From: Baffinella frigidus
Lineage: Eukaryota > Cryptophyceae > Cryptomonadales > Baffinellaceae
DNA length: 12,500 nucleotides
Assembly: GCA_026770585.1 (NCBI GenBank)
Contig: MU647843.1
Span: forward strand, 1-12,500
Direction: 5' to 3'
In this document: in pieces, positions 7,934-12,500 of the stretch
Layout of the letters: every line of letters begins with the position of its first letter
How positions within the stretch are numbered: the stretch's first letter is position 1
Translations under genes and position numbers: made by a program
The notes under the pieces: model-generated
Database searches by the model: none
Told to the model about the DNA's origin: nothing
Seen by the model: the letters and a program-made list of their open reading frames with translations, nothing else

Positions 7934-8052
7934 ACTGGCCACTTTCCGCTGACTGGCCACTTTTGGCTCACTGGCCACTTTTGCTGACACTGCCACTTTT
8001 CGCTGACTGGCCACGTTCCGGCAGACTTCTCTACACCCAGGGCTGCACCCAG
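7934..8052. repeat. Second 20-bp array with the tail that forms the PDE exon a acceptor
   Basis: Five units of ACTGGCCACTTTTCGCTG are followed by GGCAGACTTCTCTACACCC, a diverged copy of the tail at 7877-7904 and 7718-7740. The tail supplies the acceptor and possibly the first bases of exon a. Confidence 0.7.
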
Positions 8053-8115
8053 CGCTGACGCTCGAGTCGATTGAGGACCGCCGGTTCATCATGGGCGTCC
8101 TCATCCACACTGCCG
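8053..8115 (+). CDS. PDE exon a (HTA half of the HTAD motif)
   Basis: The acceptor is CACCCAG at 8046-8052 and the donor is G|GTGCGC at 8116. The exon begins with two bases completing a codon, then 20 codons reading L-T-L-E-S-I-E-D then RRFIMGVLIHTA, and ends with a single G. That G joins AC of exon b to make GAC (Asp) of HTAD. The 5' boundary is less certain than the 3' one. The bases CGCTGAC also belong to the flanking tandem repeat, and the copy at 8410 matches only from ACGCTCGAG onward. A 140-bp D-family element sits 9 bases after the donor G|GT. Confidence 0.78.
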
Positions 8116-9058
8116 GTGCGCCCCACCACGCCAGATTCCTCGCGGGCGGCTCTTTCCTCCCGCGCTTTCCTCCCGGGCGCCGAACTATCCTGCAAGTTGA
8201 CAATTTCCCCGTGGTTCCTCCGGGAAATTGACTTTTGGCAACGCCTTCCGAGAATCTGGCGTGGTGCGCCCCTCGTGGCTGCACCCAGCGCTGGGAGCCC
8301 TGATTTGTACCACAGGCCGCCGGACGTGACGCTGGTACAAAACGTTATAATAATGGTTTTGAACGGGTTGTAAAGCCAGCTATTGTAAGGTTTGTACCGA
8401 GTCGCGTCCACGCTCGAGTCGATTGAGGGCCGCCGGTTCATCATGGGCGTCCTCATCCACACCGCCGGTGCGCTCCTGAACCCTAAACCCTGAACCCTAA
8501 ACGCTAAACTCTGAACCCTAAACCCTAAACCCTAAACCCTAAACCCTAAGCGACTCCCCGCGAAAGGGAGACTTGTAAACTCCAGGAAGTTATATATACC
8601 CGGACGTGACCCACAATGCACACACGATCCGGACGTGACCGCGCGGAAGTTGACTGAAAAAGGCTTGTGCGCAGAGACCTGCGCGGGGGTTCACTGAAAA
8701 GTGCATGTTTGGTTTGACTGAAAAGGGCTTGTGTGGTTGACTGAAAAGGGCTGCTTGTGCGCAGACCTTAGTGGAGCTCGACTGAAAAGGGCGTGTTTGG
8801 TTGCCTGAAAACGGCTTCTTGTACACACGGCGCGGACGTGACCGCGCGGAGGTTGACTGAAAATGGCCTCGTGGCGTTTGCGGAAGTTGACTGAAAAGGG
8901 CTGCTTGTGCGCAGACCTGAGCGGGCAGGCGCTGGGACGCGACCTCGCGCAGAAGTGGGGCGAGCTTGTCCTCGACGAATTCCAGGTCATCCCCCCCCCC
9001 CAGAGACCTCCTTGTCTCCCTCTCCCTCTCTCTCTCTCCCTCTCTCTCTCTTCCTCTC

Positions 9059-9090
<32 letters not shown>

Positions 9091-11428
9091 GCCCGACCCT
9101 GGCTGGAACGATTGCCACACCCCAGCTTGTCCTCGACGAATTCCAGGTCCGCGAACAAGGCCCCGAGTTGACTAAACCGGGCCCCCAGCTGACTAACCCG
9201 TCCTCTCCCCCCCCCCCACGGTGGACTACGAACCTTTCATCAAAAGTCAACTTACCTGAAGTTGCAGGTCTGCGAACAAGGCCCAAAATGACATGTAGAA
9301 AAAAAATGACGTGTAGCTCTCCCGCGTAGCAAGTACACCTCCCGATCTATGAGTCCCTCCTCTTGCACCGGCACACGCAAGGCAGTCACCTCGGACAGTT
9401 GGCTTCGGCGTCCGCGTGACCGGTCACGCGGGCGCGAAAAATGACGTGTAGCTCTCCCGCGTAGCAAGTAGACCTCCCGATCTATGCCCTCTTCTTCTCC
9501 TTTGTTGGTCTCGAGCCTTTGGTTGAGTCCGCGAACGAGCACGGTTGACTTGTCCTCGACGAATTCCAGGTCATCCCCCCCCCCCAGAGACCTCCTTCTC
9601 TCCCTCTCCCTCTCCCTCTCTCTCTCTCTCTCCCTGGCGCACTCTCTCTCTCTCTCCCTGGCGCACCTCTGTAGGGTTTGCACCGCGGGTTGACCTAAAC
9701 CGGAAGAAAAATCCTCTCCCCCCACACACGGTGGACTACGAACCTTTCATCAAAAGTCAACTTACCTGAAGACAACAACTTGAAGGATTGTTCAGCCACC
9801 AAGAACTGGTCCTCGACGAGTTCCAGGAAATCCCTCTTTCCTCCGCGCTTATGGGCGCCGAACTATCCCACAAGTTGACAATTTCCCCGTGGTTCCTCCG
9901 GGAAATTGACTTTTGGCAACGCCTTCCAAGAATCTGGCGTGGTGCGCCCCTCGTGGCTGCACCCAGCGCTGACGCTCGAGTCCATTGAGGCTACTGTAGC
10001 CTGTAGCCTGCTGGCCACGCTAGAGTCTTCGAAGGGGTCGCCAAAAGTCAATTCCCCTGCAAGGCAGTAGTTTTCAAAAGTCAAAGACCGTGTCCTGACA
10101 CGGTTTAAACAAATTAACCCCCTCCTCCACTCTCGCGTGGGTGTGGCATAGCCAGAGGCGTAAACGCGAGGTTTGCAAACACACGATACGGCAGACCACG
10201 CAGCGGGCTACGAGGGGATTTTCGGCCCAAATCGGGCCACCTTTCCGTTACCTTATCCGTAGGAAACCCCCCATGTCCCTACGGGTTTCCTACCGTAGGG
10301 TCCTAGGTTTTATCGCTTAGGGGTTATTCAAAATCCCTTCGAAGTCCGCTGTGTGGGAGGGATAACACGTCAACGGGGGAACCGCGAGGTTTGTTAAGTT
10401 GACATACAGTTTGTTAAGTTGACATGCACGGCCGTGGTATGGAGCCAGGGGGGAAGGTGGGAGAGGTGGTTTTTACTCTTATGATTTTAATATACTCTTA
10501 TAAGTTTAATATACTCTTATAAAATTTAATAGGGCCTCACGCCGGGGGTGGGTGGTGCCTTGTTTTCGACCCTAAACCCTCAACCCCAAACCCCAAACCC
10601 CAAACCCCAAACCCCAAACCCCAAACCCCAAACCCTCAACCCCAGCTCCAAACCCTACACCCTAAACCCTGAACCCTAAAACCTGAACCCTAAACCCTGA
10701 ACCCTGAACCAGGTGCAAGTTGCAAAAGAGCTGGCTGAAGGCCTGGCTCCTGGTGGTTAGTGGGGTGGGAGTGTAAAGCGTGAAGCGGATTGTAAAGCGT
10801 AAAGCGGAGTGTAAAGCGTAAAGCGGTCTGATGTGGGGTGGGTGGTGCAGGTGCAAATGTCAAGTGTAGGCGTTTCGTACGGAGTTGGTCACGTGGCTAC
10901 ACGGAAAGCGTGAAGTCACGTGACCAAACAAATGAAAGCTACTACACAATGATCACGTGTACAGCGCTTCGGGGTTTAAAAAGGGTGCTGGGTCTGCCTC
11001 GGGTGCAGGTGCAAGTAGCGAAGACGCTGGCTGAAGACCTTCTGTGGGTGGGTGGTGCTTGCTGAGGGTAGTATATAGGGCTCATAACCTAACGACCGGT
11101 GCCTTATCCATTAGGCTACCGACGTACCAAAAAGAGGAGCTATCCACCCCGTGGACTGCTGTGTATATATACTACCCTCACTTGCGTTAGGGTCTGGGGT
11201 GACCTAAACCTTGCACCCCAGGCCCTGAACCCTAAACCCTATAACAGGTGCAAGTGGCGAAGGAGCTGGCTGAAGGGCTGCCCGTCGCGCCTTTCATGAA
11301 CAACCTCGAGGACCCTGTCAAGCGCACTAAGACCCAGGTTAGGCTTTTGGGATCTAGGGTGTAGGGTGCTGTAGAGAGAGAGTGTGTGTGTGTGTGAGAG
11401 AGAGAGAGAGATAGAGAGGGAGAGGGGG

Positions 11429-11464
<36 letters not shown>

Positions 11465-12500
11465 GGGGGAGAAGAAGGGCTGCCCGTCGCGCCCTTTATG
11501 AACAACCTCGAGGATCCTGTCAAGCGCACCAAGACCCAGGTTAGGCTTTTGGCGTTTCAAGGTTTCGGGTCTAGGGTTTAGGGTTCAGGGTTTCGCCCCT
11601 CCCACTCCAGCCTTCAGCCGTGTTTGATACCAGTGAAGCACCGAGACCCTGGCGAAAACCCCTCCACCATCTCATCCCTTTGACGGCCGTCTAACCCCCC
11701 AACACTAAAACTGGAGGGGTTCTCGTCTGAGAAAAGAATATATAATGAGGATTAAGAGGAAGAGGACCAGGGTCTCGGTGGAGGGGTTCTGGAGGGGTTC
11801 TCGCCAGGGTCTCGAACCCCTCCAGTTCGAGATCCTGGCGAGAACCCCTCCACCGAGACCCTGGCGAGAACCCCTCCAGATGGGCCCATCTCATCCCGTT
11901 GACGGCAGTCTAACCCCCCAACACTAAAACTAACACCCTACACCCCAATCCCTCCTTCTTGTTCGGAGACAGTTGACTGAACCGTGTTAAGTTGACTGAA
12001 CTGGCGTGGGGGTTTTCTTGAGCGCAGGCGGACGAAAGGGTGCGTATAACACTTGTAGAGACTATCCCTTAAGTGGCGAGTAGGCCCATACGCCCTACCG
12101 TAGGGCCCTAGGACCTGCCTAGGACCTCTTGGCCGTCAAATTTGACGGCCTCGCCACTTAAGGGATACAAATAATAATGCGGTTTCTTGTGCGCAGGTGG
12201 CTTTTGTTGGTACGTGCTGGTCCTGGGATTTAGGGAGTTTAACTCGGGAAACGAATAAAAAACATATGTGTCTGGCAACGAAAATTTCTACACAACTGGG
12301 TCCCGCTAGTAATAGTAAAGCGTGTGCGTAGTAACTTTCGTTGCGGTTCGTAGTTGCAACTTTCGGTGTGGTCCGTGCGTAGTGACTTCCGTTGTGATTC
12401 GTGTAGTAACTTTCGGTGTGGTCCGTGTGCGCAGGCGGCATTTGTCGGATACGTACTGGTCCCGATGTGGACGTCACTATTCGAGCTCTTCCCGGTCAAC
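8053..12500 (+). CDS. Class I 3',5'-cyclic nucleotide phosphodiesterase, C-terminal part of catalytic domain (multi-exon, partial at both ends)
   Basis: Four exons (8053-8115, 8915-8985, 11248-11337, 12435-12500) join in phase into about 96 residues. The family hydrolyses cAMP and/or cGMP to the 5'-monophosphate using two metal ions. Visible family landmarks, in order, are RRFIMGVLIHTA followed by DLSGQ (the H.AD.S motif whose Asp binds metal), AQKWGELVLDEF (alpha-helical, as in the usual W...v..EF segment), GLPVAPFMNNLEDP, and TQAAFVGYVLVPMW. The last aligns with the family's QVGFIDY..xPLW and supplies the invariant purine-binding Gln and the Phe three residues later. A Gly replaces the usual Asp of FID/FVD. 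Upstream metal motifs (HN..HA, HD..H) are not seen in the window, so the 5' exons are probably outside it. Every exon has decayed partial copies nearby. The family assignment rests on motif recognition. Whether the locus is expressed or a pseudogene is unknown, but all four exons are open and in phase. Confidence 0.82.
8125..8264. mobile_element. MITE family D, copy D6, inserted just after the PDE exon a donor
   Basis: The ends are ACCACGCCAGATTC and GAATCTGGCGTGG(T). TGCGCCCC is present on both sides (8117-8124 and 8265-8272), consistent with a 7 to 8-bp target duplication. Removing one copy plus the element restores a continuous intron start GTGCGCCCCTCGTGG. This is the clearest evidence that family D transposed with a longer duplication than A, B and C. 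Confidence 0.8.
8185..8305. repeat. 121-bp direct repeat shared with 9855-9976
   Basis: It contains the right half of D6, the target duplicate TGCGCCCC and the intron CTCGTGGCTGCACCCAGCG. The second copy at 9855-9976 differs at a few bases and continues into exon a sequence, which this copy does not. Confidence 0.75.
8304..8341. repeat. Small inverted repeat TTTGTACCA / TGGTACAAA
   Basis: Perfect 9-bp arms with a 20-base spacer that contains GGACGTGAC. A third GGTTTGTACC is at 8390-8399. Confidence 0.5.
8410..8467 (+). pseudogene. Second copy of PDE exon a
   Basis: The segment is nearly identical to 8058-8115 and ends in the same donor (GCCG|GTGCG). It reads ESIEGRRFIMGVLIHTA, with Asp to Gly as the main change, and uses the same phase. 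The upstream side is unrelated to exon a (GAGTCGCGTCC before the match). An AG at 8399-8400 could still act as an acceptor in the same phase. This could be the used exon instead of 8053-8115, an alternative exon, or a dead copy. It is immediately followed by a telomere-like CCCTAAA tract. Confidence 0.7.
8475..8549. repeat. Interstitial CCCTAAA array after the second exon a copy
   Basis: About ten CCCTAAA or CCCTGAA units begin 8 bases after the donor at 8467|8468. Confidence 0.8.
8645..8914. repeat. Irregular repeat of TTGACTGAAAAGGGC and TTGTGCGCAG before PDE exon b
   Basis: At least seven TTGACTGAAAA-like units, with three TTGTGCGCAG acceptor-like sites at about 8672, 8764 and 8914. GGACGTGACCGCGCGGA occurs at 8631 and 8833. 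Only the last acceptor leads into a full exon. Confidence 0.7.
8765..8775 (+). pseudogene. Decoy acceptor plus first bases of PDE exon b
   Basis: The block from TTGACTGAAAAGGGCTGC through GTGCGCAG is the same 5' flank as exon b. It is followed by ACCTTAGTGGA, which would read (D)LSG in the exon b phase, and then diverges. A weaker echo (GTGCGCAGAGACCTGCGCGG) lies at 8668-8687. Confidence 0.55.
8915..8985 (+). CDS. PDE exon b (DLSGQ ... KWGELVLDEFQ)
   Basis: The exon lies between acceptor TTGTGCGCAG (ending 8914) and donor CAG|GTCATC (8986). Its 71 bases are two bases (AC) completing the Asp codon started in exon a, then 23 codons reading LSGQALGRDLAQKW and GELVLDEFQ, ending in phase 0. The exon a to b join restores H-T-A-D-L-S-G-Q, the conserved metal-ligand segment of class I PDEs, which strongly supports both boundaries. 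The intron after it starts with a run of 12 Cs and a long CT microsatellite. Confidence 0.85.
8990..9090. repeat. Poly-C and CT microsatellite after PDE exon b
   Basis: A C-run then CAGAGACCTCC and a long (CT)n with CCCT interruptions. Duplicated at about 9572-9655. Apparent Arg/Glu-rich or Ser/Leu-rich frames here are microsatellite artefacts. Confidence 0.85.
9126..9146 (+). pseudogene. Copy of the 3' end of PDE exon b (LVLDEFQ)
   Basis: The 21 bases encoding LVLDEFQ are identical to 8965-8985, preceded by CCCAG and followed by GTCCGCG. This keeps an AG before and a GT after, so it could in principle be spliced as a microexon in phase 0. That would duplicate seven residues. Confidence 0.6.
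9302..9485. repeat. 50-bp direct repeats around a 20-bp palindrome
   Basis: AAAAATGACGTGTAGCTCTC, CCGCGTAGCAAGTA and CCTCCCGATCTATG occur at 9302-9351 and 9437-9485. Between them lies the perfect palindrome CCGCGTGACC/GGTCACGCGG (9412-9431). Confidence 0.75.
9546..9777. repeat. Segmental duplicate of the exon b end, CT tract and following intron
   Basis: 9546-9650 matches 8962-9085. The 9726-9777 block (ACGGTGGACTACGAACCTTT, CATCAAAAGTCAACTTACCT) matches 9218-9265. The order is conserved with an intervening deletion. A related block lies at 4866-4900. Confidence 0.7.
9549..9569 (+). pseudogene. Second copy of the 3' end of PDE exon b
   Basis: The same LVLDEFQ coding bases recur, now followed by GTCATC and the same poly-C and CT tract that follow exon b. 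It belongs to a larger duplication (about 9546-9650 of 8962-9085). No acceptor AG directly precedes it. Confidence 0.6.
9806..9826 (+). pseudogene. Diverged copy of the 3' end of PDE exon b
   Basis: The segment reads LVLDEFQ with two silent changes. The donor GT is replaced by GA (CAGGAAATC), so the splice site is lost. Confidence 0.55.
9967..9989 (+). pseudogene. Truncated third copy of PDE exon a (5' end only)
   Basis: CACCCAG then CGCTGACGCTCGAGTC, one changed base, and ATTGAG copies the acceptor and first 23 bases of exon a, then breaks off into CTACTGTAGCC. It is the tail of a longer duplicate (9855-9989) of the sequence at 8185-8305. Confidence 0.65.
10015..10140. mobile_element. MITE family D, copy D7
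   Basis: The left end is CCACGCTAGAGTCTTCGAAG and the right end CTCCACTCTCGCGTGG. The interior GGGTCGCCAAAAGTCAATTC and a small hairpin ACCGTGTCCTGACACGGT (10087-10104) match the variant at 3171-3297. Confidence 0.65.
10196..10356. mobile_element. MITE family C, complete copy
   Basis: The 161-bp element is closely similar to 7016-7166, with ends CCACGCAGCGGGCTACGAGG and, inverted, CCACACAGCGGACTTCGAAG. A 2-bp GA lies on both sides (10194-10195, 10357-10358). Confidence 0.75.
10475..10531. repeat. AT-rich tandem repeat
   Basis: About three copies of a 19 to 20-base unit near ACTCTTATAAGTTTAATAT. Two GTTTGTTAAGTTGACAT units on a 22-base spacing lie just upstream (10390-10428). Confidence 0.7.
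10567..10710. repeat. Interstitial telomere-like array with CCCCAAA and CCCTAAA units
   Basis: CCCTAAA/CCCTCAA units grade into about eight CCCCAAA units and back to CCCTGAA/CCCTAAA. The array ends directly at the acceptor-like CCAG of the exon c copy at 10713. Confidence 0.8.
10713..10760 (+). pseudogene. Truncated copy of PDE exon c (5' end)
   Basis: After AACCAG the frame reads VQVAKELAEGL, like the start of exon c. It then diverges and meets a TAG at 10758-10760. A telomere-like tract precedes it, as with exon c itself. Confidence 0.6.
10772..10829. repeat. 19 to 20-bp tandem repeat, three copies
   Basis: The unit is GTGTAAAGCGTAAAGCGGA, with small changes in the first copy. Confidence 0.75.
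10851..10865 (+). pseudogene. Very short echo of the PDE exon c acceptor
   Basis: GGTGGTGCAG followed by GTGCAAATGTCAAGT resembles the exon c start (GTGCAAGTGGCGAAG). Only about 15 bases are similar, so this is weak alone. It gains weight from the clearer copies on both sides. Confidence 0.35.
10879..10958. repeat. Fragment carrying the GTCACGTGACCAAAC / CTACTACACA module
   Basis: GGTCACGTGG and AGTCACGTGACC form a short inverted pair. CAAACAAATGAAAG and CTACTACACAATG follow in the same order and spacing as in families A and B. No terminal repeats seen. Confidence 0.5.
11009..11042 (+). pseudogene. Another truncated copy of PDE exon c (5' end)
   Basis: After GGTGCAG the frame reads VQVAKTLAEDLL, then runs into GTGGGTGGTGC and a stop at 11063-11065. 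It shares the GGTGGTGC tail with 10841-10848, so the copies themselves appear to be tandemly related. Confidence 0.55.
11063..11180. repeat. 118-bp segment with 15-bp perfect inverted ends and a tRNA-like interior
   Basis: The arms TGAGGGTAGTATATA (11063-11077) and their inverse (11166-11180) enclose a tRNA-like stretch on the minus strand. It may be a small element that captured or derives from a tRNA. Confidence 0.55.
11083..11128 (-). pseudogene. tRNA-like remnant (A box and imperfect B box)
   Basis: On the minus strand GGTAGCCTAATGGATAAGGC has a perfect A-box/D-arm form (GCC loop GGC). About 18 bases on, GGTTATGAGCCC resembles the B box GGTTCGAGCCC. The space is too short for an anticodon arm and the acceptor ends pair poorly, so this is not a functional tRNA as it stands. 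Confidence 0.35.
11209..11240. repeat. Short telomere-like tract before PDE exon c
   Basis: CCTGAACCCTAAACCCTATA runs to within a few bases of the exon c acceptor. It leaves little normal polypyrimidine tract. Confidence 0.6.
11248..11337 (+). CDS. PDE exon c (GLPVAPFM segment, ends in the purine-binding Gln)
   Basis: The acceptor is ATAACAG (ending 11247) and the donor CCCAG|GTTAGG (11338). The exon is exactly 90 bases, 30 codons in phase 0: VQVAKELAEG, then LPVAPFMNNL, then EDPVKRTKTQ. It matches the PDE region after the EF helix, where E.GLP.TPFM.. is typical. The last residue Gln is the expected position of the invariant glutamine that contacts the purine ring. Partial copies lie both upstream (10713, 10851, 11009) and downstream (11474-11539). 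Confidence 0.85.
11371..11470. repeat. GA/GT microsatellite and G-run between the exon c copies
   Basis: The tract contains (GA)n, (GT)n, (GA)n and a G-run of about 16. It replaces the 5' third of the second exon c copy. Confidence 0.85.
11474..11539 (+). pseudogene. Second copy of PDE exon c (3' two thirds) with intact donor
   Basis: The 66 bases read EGLPVAPFMNNL then EDPVKRTKTQ, protein-identical to the end of exon c, and are followed by the same donor CAG|GTTAGGCTTTTGG. The 5' third is replaced by a GA/G microsatellite. The nearest AG (11473-11474) would put the frame out of phase with exon b, so it is probably not a direct replacement exon. The few differences are synonymous (such as CCT to CCC, TTC to TTT). 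Confidence 0.7.
11560..11596. repeat. TTTAGGG-type tract after the second exon c copy
   Basis: TCTAGGGTTTAGGGTTCAGG and similar words. The strand is opposite to the tracts at 8475 and 10567. Confidence 0.6.
11640..11930. repeat. Direct repeat pair around a large imperfect palindrome
   Basis: 11640-11711 and 11851-11930 are direct copies (CACCGAGACCCTGGCG, CATCTCATCCC, CCCCCCAACACTAAAACT). Between them, arms 11767-11817 and 11825-11864 are inverted copies; the left arm carries an 11-base internal duplication (GGAGGGGTTCT). Confidence 0.7.
12064..12166. mobile_element. Small inverted-repeat element with ATCCCTTAAGTGGCGAG ends
   Basis: Perfect 17-bp arms at 12064-12080 and 12150-12166. Inside are CCCTACCGTAGGG and a perfect 20-bp palindrome, GGCCGTCAAA/TTTGACGGCC (12131-12150). 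No flank duplication is clear. Confidence 0.65.
12197..12228 (+). pseudogene. Frameshifted copy of PDE exon d start
   Basis: TTGTGCGCAG is followed by GTGGCTTTTGTTGG and TACGTGCTGGTCCTGG. This matches exon d (VAFVG then YVLV) with one base missing after GG, so the frame breaks. Its first codon GTG would give Q-V-A-F, closer to the family consensus QVGF than exon d's Q-A-A-F. A shorter echo (GAGCGCAG then GCGGACG) is at 12020-12034. Confidence 0.55.
12275..12425. repeat. Hairpin plus 25-bp tandem array just before PDE exon d
   Basis: GCAACGAAAATTTCTACAC (12275-12293) pairs with the inverse at 12325-12344. From 12324, four units of about 25 bases (GTGCGTAGTAACTTTCGTTG then CGGTTC or similar) run up to the exon d acceptor. 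The unit is the inverted TTACTACACA module. Confidence 0.7.
12435..12500 (+). CDS. PDE exon d, running off the window
   Basis: The acceptor TGTGCGCAG ends at 12434. The exon is open to the window end: 22 codons reading AAFVGYVLVPMW then TSLFELFPVN. It corresponds to the F(I/V)D(Y/F)..xPLW...aelfP region near the C-terminus of PDE catalytic domains. Phe at codon 3 is the expected purine-clamp Phe (Gln+3 across the splice). Gly stands where most members have Asp. The acceptor is directly preceded by a 25-bp tandem array (12324-12425). No donor or stop is seen before the window ends. Confidence 0.8.

Noticed and set aside
1-8000. Promoters or transcription start sites
   Set aside because: TATA-like words are common in the CGTATAC and AT repeats, and no supported gene start lies nearby, so no promoter can be assigned.
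7749-8020. CRISPR-like array
   Set aside because: Units are contiguous 18-20-base tandem copies without unique spacers, in a eukaryotic context.
8031-8462. 143-residue minus-strand open frame
   Set aside because: It overlaps both copies of PDE exon a on the opposite strand; the + strand reading gives the family motif and splice sites.
8590-9158. Long minus-strand open frames rich in Arg-Glu
   Set aside because: They are the reverse reading of the CT microsatellite after PDE exon b and overlap the real exon; no motif is present.
9252-9725. 157-residue minus-strand open frame with Arg-Glu runs
   Set aside because: It lies opposite the duplicated CT tract; composition is explained by the microsatellite.
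11076-11095. Plus-strand Met-type anticodon arm (GGGCTCATAACC)
   Set aside because: The + strand lacks A and B boxes around it; the minus-strand reading explains the same bases as a B-box remnant.

Overview
This window looks like nuclear DNA from a eukaryote with a very repeat-rich genome, probably an alga or related protist. Plant-type telomere-like CCCTAAA tracts occur at many internal positions. The recognisable coding sequence is split into short exons with GT-AG boundaries. Most of the rest is small inverted-repeat elements, hairpins, tandem arrays and microsatellites. No bacterial gene, operon or viral gene is visible. The lineage cannot be fixed from the sequence alone; TTTAGGG-type repeats occur in green algae, dinoflagellates and others.

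Positions 1 to about 8000 hold no gene I can support. From left to right there are: a CAAACA-rich and TATA-rich start with a lox-like palindrome; a 119-bp direct repeat and a 93-bp direct repeat (705-1551); a 149-bp hairpin element (1967-2115); and a dense set of short non-autonomous, MITE-like elements. I group these into four families. A has CCACTCGAGG ends, three complete copies of 211-213 bp and 2-bp target duplications. B has CCACNNGAGAA ends and two copies of about 190 bp. C has CCACACAGCGG ends and a CCTACCGTAGGG core. D has CCACGCCAGA ends, is about 130-140 bp long and often occurs in chains. A 141-bp near-perfect palindrome lies at 7454-7594. Two 20-bp tandem arrays (7749-8020) lead straight into the first recognised exon.

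Positions 8053-12500 carry, on the + strand, the C-terminal part of the catalytic domain of a class I 3',5'-cyclic nucleotide phosphodiesterase (PDEase I). Four exons join in phase: 8053-8115, 8915-8985, 11248-11337 and 12435-12500 (running off the window). Together they encode about 96 residues, including the HTAD metal-site motif, whose Asp codon is split by an intron, then a KWGELVLDEF segment, GLPVAPFM, and the Q..F purine-clamp pair. The upstream exons (HN..HA and HD..H motifs) were not found and probably lie outside the window.

The most unusual property is that every exon has one or more decayed partial copies in the adjacent introns: 8410-8467 and 9967-9989 for the first; 8765-8775, 9126-9146, 9549-9569 and 9806-9826 for the second; 10713, 10851, 11009 and 11474-11539 for the third; 12028 and 12197 for the fourth. 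The introns therefore look built from tandem duplications of exon edges plus telomere-like tracts, CT/GA microsatellites and small elements. A second theme is a conserved module (ACGTGACCAAAC, a short gap, then GTGAAAATTACTACACA) that recurs inside repeat families with different ends.
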